Positions 55,664 to 64,000 of a stretch of DNA of 64,000 nucleotides are shown here, one piece after another (positions within the stretch are counted from its first letter, which is position 1; each line of letters begins with the position of its first letter). Below the pieces are notes generated by a model that saw only the letters and a list, made by a program, of their open reading frames with translations, was not told the origin of the DNA and searched no databases. Both the position numbers and the translations under genes were made by a program. The DNA is from Paracamarosporium sp. OC-R06-R3 (lineage: Eukaryota > Ascomycota > Dothideomycetes > Pleosporales > Didymosphaeriaceae), in assembly GCA_019828545.1 (NCBI GenBank), contig JACVRA010000243.1, positions 1 to 64,000 on the forward strand, read 5' to 3'.

Positions 55664-57739
55664 ATGTCGGCTTACTCTTCACCGCCTGCCGTCATATGCG
55701 CTGAGAACATCGCCCTGCTCCATCTCCTCCATTCGGTGCCAGTCCCGCCTTCTCGCAATGAGATCAGCAATCATCCAGTCCGTACCGGGAGCTATCTACT
55801 ACCCTTCCACAGAGAGCGAGACTTGGCCAGCACCTTGGCTTTCCTCTCCAACACGAAGGATGATTCCAACCACGTTCCAGCGCTCTGCATCGAGGAGAAC
55901 CCCGGCTCAGAGTGGCTGAACGTCATGCTGGCTGTGAACAGAGCAAAGTGGGAGGACGGCAACGAGGTTCTTCATAATTTGAAGCAAAGTCTTGAGGATA
56001 TCTTCGCGGTGTTGTCGGAGATATCAGAAGGTATGCTGTCCGAGATTCTTCGTACCTGCCGTTCATAACCGTGGCAAGAGCGAGGCAGAAATCGATCCAT
56101 AGAACATCGTGTTTTCACCGCAATCGTTTCCATGTGTTCTCTTCGCATCCTCAAGCGCCTAAGATTCGTGCCCAAGAACAGGGGAACCCCTAAACAACCC
56201 CTCAAAGCCGTGCTGAGCGAAACTATCAACTCCCTCGAGCAGGTCGACCAGCATACGTTGAACAAAACAACCTTCCAGCTCTTCACCAATAGATCCAAGG
56301 AAGTGATAAAGCTGGCCGACTTATGGGCTAAACATCAGAAACTAGCGGAACTGGAAGATCTGATAGAAGGTATCTATCAACTAAAGCAGATTGGAGATCT
56401 TCATGTCCTGATGGACTTGATACCAAATCGTGCGATGTGCCCAAGCTCAAGGCGGAACCTTGTGAACATTGTGAGCAAAGTGTCCAGATATCGAGAAGCC
56501 GCACGGTTTCTATGTCGCACGGCCAGAGATTTTCCCGCTTTACGGCGAGCAAAGGTTGTACTGGTTAGTCTACCGAGAAAGGCTTTTGAAAGAGTTTCGG
56601 GCGAGTATGTCAGTCCACAGCTCGTCTCTACGATCGCAAGAATCAGCAGAAATCTTGAAGCGCCAGACGTCGGCTATCTCAGTCGTTTGTTGAAGACGAG
56701 TGCTCAGAAGCTGAACGAAGAATTCGCTGTTCAAACAGGGAAAACATTACGAGAGGCGAAGATACATGCCGAAGTTCAACTTATCTTCTATTACGAGCTC
56801 AACGCTTCAAGGCTACCGCCACGAGTTGTTTGTTCCAGCAAAGACGCATGCTTCTTGTGTAATGCTTTCATTGTAATGCATGGGAAGATGTATACGCCTG
56901 GACACCATGGACGATTATATCCTGGATGGAGACTGCCATTGATTTCTGACCTCATTGATCTAGATCAAAGACTCAACTTGGCACTAGAAGATCACGTAAG
57001 GGAAAGCCTGAAGGTACTGCTCTCGAGGAAGAAGAAGACCATCTATCCAGATCCGAATGAGAGTACATTACTTACGCTGCAATTCTCTACATCAACGTTA
57101 CCCATGTCAGCTTTGGCAGAAGCAACCGAACGTGAGGCATCGTCTGCAAAAAATGATTTAAACGACGACACCGTCTGGCCCCGGGAAAGCTTAGCATGTT
57201 CTAAGAAACGGGCATCACTTACCCTTCTAGAAAATAAAGAAGGTGCGTCTTCCTTGCTCAGCTTGGGAAGTGCTACCGAGGCAGAAGAAGATAAATCTCC
57301 CGGCACACGTTTATCAACGCGGAATGCGACACGAAAATCCTCGCAATGTAGTGTCGAAACAATGCGCGGCAAGGATTCTACACGCGGCTCTGCCAAATTA
57401 GTACAAGGTGTACCGCAGACCAGCAGCGTCGGTATTGCGCGTGGAACACAGTTCCACACAGCGAGGGGTCTTGAACTTTACGTCGAGCACATGACAGGTG
57501 CAATTTCAGGTGAAAATACTGATAATTGGGAAGTTCCCTATAGCATCGAATGGGTTTCAGTTGAAAAAGCGAGAGCGTTGATAGACCATAGAGCGGCTAT
57601 TGTTCTAGATGTAGAGGCGCTGCAAGGGGAAATCTCGCATCAGCTGGATCGTCATGATGGGATACTCATTATGGCGCAAGGGCTGTTCGTGAGAATCATG
57701 ACTCGGCGATATGACAGTGGAATAGGGAAGGAAGACTGA
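55664..57739 (+). CDS. OTT_1508-like deaminase family protein
   Basis: This family has the cytidine-deaminase fold with a zinc site formed by HAE and C-x2-C motifs; substrates in fungi are unknown, though nucleic acids or nucleotides are suspected. ATG 55664 starts an N-terminal helical region (AENIALLHLLHSVPVPPSRN). A stop at 56066-56068 falls inside a putative 48-nt intron (56031-56078, GTATGC...CAAG), whose removal keeps the same frame; if it is not spliced the gene is broken. The core follows: KIHAEVQLIFYYEL (HAE), VVCSSKDACFLCNAFIVMHG (C-x2-C) and HHGRLYPGWRLP. A roughly 250-residue C-terminal extension rich in Ser/Thr/Lys ends at 57739. The CAAG acceptor is weak, so splicing needs confirmation. 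Confidence 0.75.
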
Positions 57740-58027
57740 GTAATTATGTAAGTATGTATGGTATTAAACTGTTGCAAAAACGTAATTTGCGAACTCTCTA
57801 AGAGCATTTTAGAGCAACCTAATTACATGACATTGAACATGTCACGGCTTTCCACATCCCGCTAGTTGCCCCGCTCAGCCAAACCCGTATCAGCCATTCC
57901 TGTGTCCAATCTACCCAACCCGGAAAACTTTTTCCCTATTCTGTTTAGACTGGATGCCGCTAGCTCCATTCCAGTCAACAAGCCGTGCACTGTAATGGCG
58001 TTTTAAATGCTCAGTATTTCCGCGACA
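57740..58027. other. Intergenic; promoter region of the BTB gene
   Basis: CCCGCTAGTTGCCCCGCTC and AT-rich sequence before the BTB start; nothing specific is recognised. Confidence 0.3.
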
Positions 58028-58904
58028 ATGAGTGAATCTAGCTCAGTGAACGCCCTGTCTACGATGACAAAGCCTTCAAGTCTCAGTCAAAGGTTGCTGT
58101 CAAGTATTTCAGAGTATGACACTCACCCCAATATTATCATCAATGCCGCGATCGCTGACTGCTCAGATTGCGTGAAGAGGGAAAATTTACGGACCTAATA
58201 TTTACTCATAATTGCAAAAATTTCCCAGTCCATCGTGTTATTGTTTGCTCTCAGTCCAAAGTCTTCCGCAAGGCTTGCGATGGCGGTTTCAAAGTAAGGA
58301 CGTTCATTCTTCCATTGATATCTCGCTTGCTTAAGATCTTGTGAAGGAAAAATCCGAAGGTGTGATCGATCTGAGCCATATAGCATCTGATCAATTGGAG
58401 AGAATGGTCAGATTTTTCTACAACATGGATTATGACGGTGATTTGCCTGAGGGAGAGAACCACTCTACCCTCCAGCTGCATGCGCGAATGTTCGCTTTGG
58501 GGGACCAATACGCCATCGCTGGACTATGTGTAAGCGCTGAAGCGAAATATTGGCAGACGTGTATCGAAGCCTGGGATCCCCTTGATTTCCTGTCTTCCGT
58601 CCCCGTTATCTACGAGCCAACACCCACCTCGGTCTAGGGGCTACGGAACACTGCTTGCAATGCAGTGAGGAAATATTTGCCAACTATGCTTGATAACACT
58701 GAGACTGCAGAGTGCTTTGAGGAGGCTTTATCTGAAAACCCTGTTTTTGCGAAGGATCTATTAAGAAGCTACATCAAGAATCCCTTGTTAGGATACTGCC
58801 GAGTATGTCGTTCAGATTTTGGCATGGATCCGCTTCAGACCCGATGTCAGAACTGTAACAAGGGGCAAAGCAGTTCACAAAGCCATTGGAGTATGACTTG
58901 GTAA
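58028..58904 (+). pseudogene. BTB/POZ-domain protein with one in-frame stop
   Basis: Three exons. Intron 1 at 58114-58166 (53 nt, GTATGA...CTCAG, CTGAC branch site) joins SQRLLSSISE to LREEGKFTDLIF; intron 2 at 58294-58346 (53 nt, GTAAGG...GAAG) joins KACDGGFK to EKSEGVIDLSH. The BTB core is GKFTDLIFTHNCKNFPVHRV, VCSQSKVFRKACDGGF, RMVRFFYNMDYDGDLP and ARMFALGDQYAIAGL. A TAG at 58635-58637 interrupts the frame before GLRNTACNAVRKYL; the same frame then continues to a Cys-pair segment, CRVC...CQNC, before the stop at 58904. BTB domains mediate dimerisation and often recruit Cul3 ligases. A truncated BTB-only protein of about 190 aa could still be made. In-frame ATGs lie at 58007 and 58028. Confidence 0.75.
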
Positions 58905-59194
58905 CTAAGGGCGATCGGGCGCAAAAAGGTTGGGAGAGGCTCCTTGACTGAGGAGATATTTTTTGTTTAAAGAAATACGAATAATGTTTTACAGCTATCA
59001 GATCGAGCGGGATCCTCAATTAAAGCTATTTGCGAGCTAAGTGTGTACTTACTCAAGGTTAACGGCTCGCGCAGCCGCCTTGAGGTTCCTCTTATTTCTC
59101 AATACATCTGAAGCTGCAAGACATAGTTGCATCGTTCGTACAAGAATGTTAGTTTAGTCGCATCATCTCAGTAGCTAACAGAAGTCCTTTAACT
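58905..59194. other. Intergenic with short dispersed repeat
   Basis: Contains the 59068-59128 copy of the repeat at 54959. No gene is seen. Confidence 0.4.
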
Positions 59195-60613
59195 CTAGTA
59201 ATCACATTCTCCGCAATAACCGCATTCTTTATCACAAGCTGTAAGATCCTTCATGGGTTCGTAGCCGGAATCAGCTCGGCCATAGTCGAAATCAAGATCA
59301 TACCGATTAGATGCATCAAAATCGTCAAAATCAGCAAGATATCGATCGAGCTGGACGGGCCGTTGTGATGGCTTGTGGAACTTGCACAACTAGTCAGCTT
59401 TGAGCTTTGCAAACCCTTGTAGATCATACCCTCTTGGATTTGTCTGCAGCGGTCCCTCCTGATTCTTCGCAGGGTATTGGCCGCATGTGATCACCATCAT
59501 TCTGTCGGCAAAGGTCAAGAAGCTTCTCGCTAGGGCCGGACACAAACACACTCAAGATGCTTGCTCGGTGCACAGCTGCCCAATTCAATTGGCAGCCAGA
59601 GTCAAGTACTCTCTCTACGGTTTTTTGCAATCTGATTTTCCCGTTCGCAGTTTCCTCTCTGTCAGTACGGCAAATTGCTGAAACAACGAAATCTTCGACT
59701 CGTGTCAAATTTTCTTTCCGAATTTTCCCATCAGAATCTGCCTCAATGCAGTCCACAAGGAAACGGATCACCTTCGAGCTGTTGATCTCAATTTTCCATA
59801 ATTCGTCGAAGTTAAGATTCAGATTCAGTTTTGTGCTGATTATTTCTAGGCACAACAAAGAAGTCAGGCTGTCCGAGCCTAGAAGTTGGCCAAAGTTTGG
59901 AAGCACAAATCGCAAGGCCCTTGTCAAGACGTCCCCGCTCACATCCTATAGTACTTTAGCTCACTTTATCAATAGGAATACTATATCTGGGTCTAACCTC
60001 AATTTGTGGTAACAACCCTTTGGGCTTCGGATCAGAAGCGCTACCATCCGGAACAGTGATGTTCCGTTCATTGCGCCCTTTCGTTGCGGAGGAGTCGTTC
60101 TCAATTTTTGGGTGTGTTATCACGTTCTGTCGTCGAAAAGCTAGGTCAATTTCTCGGGACGGTCGTGCAAGATTGGATCGCCAGTGGTGGGTGTTGCTTG
60201 GATTTTTCTGATACAGATTGACTTCAAAAAATTTATCATGTGAAGAGCACCTGAAATTTTTGAATCTATGCATTGAAAATCAGAACGACACTCTCGTTAA
60301 AAGACGAAATGGGCAAATACGAATTCAATTTCTCGAAATTCGCTTCGATGAGACTGTCCTCAGTCGTCTCAACAAATCCGTCCCCTGTTGTAGGAACAAA
60401 GTATCGGACCGATTCTTGCGGTCCAAAGTTGATTTGTCTAACTAGTTGGACGGCATATGGTGCAGTATCGACCAGTGAGGACGGGTTGCCATCCACGATT
60501 GCAGATGTTTTCTGCGAAGTACTCCAGCGGGTGCATTTAACGAACTTTCCATCATGGTCAAGTGGCCGTGGACGATACGGGGTAAAGAACGAGCAGCAAA
60601 AGATTGTAGCCAT
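59195..60613 (-). CDS. Unknown four-exon protein with Cys-rich C-terminus
   Basis: ATG 60613 opens exon A (PRPLDHDGKFVKCTRWS, INFGPQESVRYFVPTTGDGF). Intron 60266-60320 (55 nt, GTATTT...ATAG) leads to exon B (FKNFRCSSHDKFFEVNLYQK), intron 59946-59997 (52 nt, GTTAGA...ATAG) to exon C (DVLTRALRFVLPNFGQLLGS, helical, then LDSGCQLNWAAVHRASIL). A very short putative intron, 59390-59429 (40 nt), leads to exon D, which ends DLTACDKECGYCGECDY. The Cys-rich ending resembles the C-termini of some fungal Clr5/ankyrin-type regulatory proteins, a weak memory-based link. All joins except the last are convincing. Without the last splice the protein ends at 59424. The function is unknown. Confidence 0.5.
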
Positions 60614-61073
60614 GGCGAGCCTTCAATCAGGTAGTGAGGTACAGAAGGCGACTCTCGAATGTAAAGCGGAAGGGCAAGAAGTCGCATCCCTTCTGCAAAA
60701 TTGTTATAGTGCTTTGGGAATGCGGACTTGGCGTACCTTGTGTAATTAGCCACAAAGTGCGCTTACTCAGAATGAGCATTCTGAGCGGAAATGGGAAAAG
60801 CGCAAGGGAGTCCATGCCTGGTCCCGATGTTAATGCAAGGAAAGCGTTTGGCAAGCCAGGGGGGAGTGGGGTGGAGGGCCGAGAGCTTTTCTCCAGCTAC
60901 ACACCTCGTCAGCGCATTCTAGGCCCTTTTGAAGCGGATCTGCTGGGGCAGTGTATGTTCGCTGGTGGAATGAAAGCTTTGTAAAACTCATGAGCTTCGT
61001 CTGATAGCAGTCCATTGTTGCATACATACCAGGCCATCTACATTAGCAACTGGGGTGATGCAGCCAGCCAATA
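60614..61073. other. No gene recognised
   Basis: Overlapping weak frames on both strands (60634-60984 plus, 60442-60753 minus) without motifs; may include promoter sequence of the four-exon gene. Confidence 0.3.
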
Positions 61074-61755
61074 TCACCCTAGCCCTCCCTCACAGAGCCG
61101 AACGACGATGTCTTCATGTAGCAGCTCGGTGAAGATTTCCCGTCCCCCCCAATATGGCCTTCTATGATTCTCCGTCCAATCTGCCTTGCATCCCACCTCT
61201 ATTCTCGCGACGTATGAATGCTTATTGTATGGGTTGCTCATGCGCTGGATGCTCCGAATTTTCCCTAGAGCACACCATCGTGCTACTTTAATGCAGAACT
61301 TCTTCTCCTTTCCTTGAGAGATACCCCCAAATCTCCCTGCTAGAAACTTATCCATAGGGTCATCTTGGCATAGCACATGGATCTTGTCAGTGACAATTCC
61401 AGAAACACGTTTGTTGTGCGGGATTGCGACGTCGAGTTCGTGGATAGTTGAATTCGCATAATAATTGATAATGATCAAGTGGTAATTACTCGGGACAAGC
61501 TTCACTTTTAATGAGAAGTGAATTCGTAAGGGTTAGTTCTGATAAGACCTTCATTGCATCAAAAGTAGCCGCCGCATGGTAGCTCGTTATGCTCCAGGCC
61601 GGCTCATCGTTCGATGCTTTACGCGCAATGCCGCGGGCCGCCACGTGTGATAGCAGGTTCGGATTGGTCGTTAGGAAAAGGCCTGGACGGCGCTGATGGA
61701 ATGTGCTCTTTACTGTAAGACGAAAAGCGGGCTTTCTAAGCGTGGGTCGTAGCAT
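61074..61755 (-). CDS. Possible two-exon protein of unknown function
   Basis: ATG 61755 starts an 89-codon frame (RPTLRKPAFRLTVKSTFHQR, basic, possibly a mitochondrial-type leader). It overlaps a second frame (61505-61074) reading DKIHVLCQDDPMDKFLAGRF, KKFCIKVARWCALGKIR and SYVARIEVGCKADW. A GTGAAG donor near 61507 could connect them, but I found no in-phase acceptor. No family is recognised. Confidence 0.28.
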
Positions 61756-64000
61756 TTGGGATGCCTTTGCAGTCCGTATAACGTTAGATTGGCAGTTGCA
61801 AGCTCAATTTGATTCGGATTTCTTACACTTTTCTACAGAGGGAGAGGTCTGCTTTAAGTGGTGCGATAAGGAGGCTGCAGACTTGAAACGCATGGCAAGA
61901 AGGCAACTCGGGAAGGGAGGCTTGCGTGAGGTCCAACCAATCACATCCCGATACAGCAGACTATGAACTTATAGATGTAACGTCTCAGAAATGCAGGGTG
62001 CGATCTGTGGATGTCAGGGAATTATAGCTTTGCGTACGAGATGGCAGCAACGACCCTTGCCACCAAGGGGAAAGCACTTGGGCTAGACAACCAATAGACA
62101 CAAGTCCGCCTGGAGGTTGTGTGAAGAAGTCTGGAGCGCATGGATATTCAGGGGCAAGGATGGACTTCAATTGTAGCTCATACATCTTTGTTGGCGGTAT
62201 TTTTACAAGAAAATATAACTCCATCATTTGGTGGTTCTAGGTGTTACGCCAGGGTAGCTTGTAAAACTCCATCCCTGCCGCGGGACCCTAAACCGGGTCC
62301 TTCTGCTAGGAATAGCGACTGAACGCCGCAACTTTCGCGCCAGTAGTCTGACGGTCGCCTTCAATCGTAGCGAGCAACCTTATCGCCGCCAAGTACGTCG
62401 CCAATGAGGAAGCCCCGAATCATGCCCTGGTTGAGGTCGGGCGCTTAGGCATGGTCAGGTGTTGGTCGTTTGATTGGACGATTGGAAGTAGCAGCGCTTA
62501 CCGATAGCGGGAATCGGCGGGGAAGACATCCAACGCTAACTTAGACAGCTGGACAAACCTAACTTACGAAGGTCTCTTCCTGCGCTGATGGGGTAATGCA
62601 CGCCTTCGAATTCCTGTCATTGTTCTGGTGTTTCTAATATTGTAAGTAGGAAGACGTACTGTTCTCGATGCGACCTGGATTTCACCTCGCCGCGGGCATT
62701 ACAACAGCACCTTGATGATTCCGCTAATCATTATCGCTGCGACGTTTGTGGGTGTTAAAGTGAGTGATATTGTGTATTCGTTGTTCTATTGAAGACTGGG
62801 GAGGTCTGACATATATATCCTCAGTCCCTCCCATGGTGCGACACCCTATGTCGCAGTGCTGTGATATTTCAACAGATGTAAACTGGGAGTTTATGTAAAC
62901 CAGAAGTTGCAAACAACTCTCGCTGGCGCAATCTCCCTGGCCCATCGCACAGGGCGGCTCTGACCTTTGAGGACGCCAGCTAGGCGGTTGCATAGTCAGC
63001 AAATCCGAACTATAAAACCCCTGATTAGGTTCCTTCAATCCTATAGAAAAGTACACCCAGTATAAAATGGTTCAATACAAGCCTAAAGACATAACACCTG
63101 ATACCCCGCAGTCCGAAAGTGCCGCACCCGGATGGCGAGAGCAATGGTGTTGGGAGCGGCGACCTATGGGAAGGTGAGAACGACAGGTACACCTACGACA
63201 CCGACGCCGAGCAGAATATGGATACATGACCAGGGGACGTGATAAGGTCATGTGATTGGGTTACGGATCAGCAGGCTCCGCAGGTTACGGAGCCACAGGG
63301 TCCACAGAACCATTAGCACATAGCAGTATATGGGAACGAGGAGTGCCAAGAGGCAAATCTCATCGTAAAACAACGATACAGTTCACTGCGTCCGGATTCA
63401 ATTCGCTTGAATATTACTACTGAGTCTTTGGCAACACATTCTCATAGTGATTGATTGTCGTTCACCCAGGTGATCATCAACGAGTGACCCACTTCTCACC
63501 ACAGCCCCCATCGAGCCTAGCGCCTGGCCTCCATATCAGGTCCCGCCGTTACAGTAAACCTGTTCTATCTCTTTGGGGTTTGATGTGGCTCCACCTCGTG
63601 TCGAACGCCACCGTTCACTGACACCTCTATTAGGTAATTGTTGATCTATTCGTTATCATCTAAAAGACGTAGTTAGAGGCTGCTACAGTACGAATTATAT
63701 AGCTTGACTGCTAGCTGGCATGTGTCGCATCAGCACCTCCGCATTCAGTCAGCGACGCGATAGCCAACAACCTTTTCGTAGCGGCCTGAACCGGATCTGG
63801 GAGCTGCGTTAGAAACACGTTCTGGCAGGCCGCACCTTTCTCCCTACGTCTCATAAGATGTAATGTTACTATACGATTGAATGCTTTAGACTAGAGCCCT
63901 ACTAGGTAGAGTTAACTCCGAGTTTGTTGAATAGTGACGAGTAAAACCATACAAGCCCACAGATTAGTAATGGTACAGTATTAAGAAATTTGTAGCTGCA
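61756..64000. other. No gene recognised
   Basis: A short plus-strand frame at 63067 begins MVQYKPKDITPDTPQ and, with a frame change, continues DGESNGVGSGDLWEGEN to a stop near 63229; it may be a decayed exon. GCGGGACCCTAAACCGGGTCC near 62280 resembles the end of repeat R. Nothing else is identifiable. Confidence 0.3.

Overview
The window looks like accessory, repeat-rich DNA from a filamentous ascomycete, most likely a dothideomycete such as a member of the Pleosporales. Supporting features are very short GT-AG introns (45-65 nt) with CTAAC/CTGAC-type branch sites, a Fot1/pogo transposon with TA target sites, a Tad-type LINE fragment, HET/NB-ARC/TPR, DUF4470 and OTT_1508-deaminase families, and decayed repeats whose in-frame stops look like CAA/CAG/TGG changed to TAA/TAG (the pattern left by repeat-induced point mutation, RIP). 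Species and chromosomal position cannot be read from the sequence. A large share of the genes carry one or two inactivating lesions.

Layout. 1-1.9 kb: RIP-decayed relic resembling the large OrsD/telomere-linked-helicase-associated proteins. 2.4-4.7 kb: a decayed segment and a three-exon coiled-coil protein. 7.1-8.3 kb: an unknown two-exon gene. 8.5 kb: a 14-bp minisatellite. 9.4 kb: a three-finger C2H2 protein. 10.5-13.4 kb: two abutting pogo/Fot1 elements, an old truncated one and a nearly intact one with 53-bp terminal inverted repeats. 14.3-15.7 kb: aspartyl protease pseudogene. 15.9 kb: 101-N gap. 17.3 kb: truncated Zn2Cys6 factor. 18.2-19.4 kb: intact copy A of an unknown two-exon gene ('gene X'). 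20.2-21.3 kb: unknown 339-aa protein. 23.0-25.2 kb: LINE reverse-transcriptase tail fused in frame to a PD-(D/E)XK-like nuclease gene. 25.3-36.7 kb: mostly unassigned or decayed DNA. 36.7 kb: Tc1/mariner relic. 37.9-40.4 kb: HET-NB-ARC-TPR (NLR-like) pseudogene. 41.4-44.5 kb: gene X copy B (broken), a C2H2 relic and gene X fragment C.

44.5-60.6 kb is denser in cellular genes: an apparently intact SIR2-family deacylase, a DUF7770-like protein, an aminoglycoside-phosphotransferase-like kinase, a broken protein kinase, a ubiquitin C-terminal hydrolase whose frameshift falls on the catalytic-Asp motif, a DUF4470 protein, an OTT_1508-like deaminase, a BTB protein with one stop, and a four-exon protein with a Cys-rich tail. 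61-64 kb holds only weak open frames.

No operon or defined pathway is visible. The NLR-like, deaminase, nuclease-like, SIR2 and kinase genes together are typical of fungal accessory or allorecognition-type repertoires; a shared function is inference only. The best candidates for undescribed biology are the three-copy gene X family and the LINE-nuclease fusion. No tRNA, rRNA or CRISPR array was identified.
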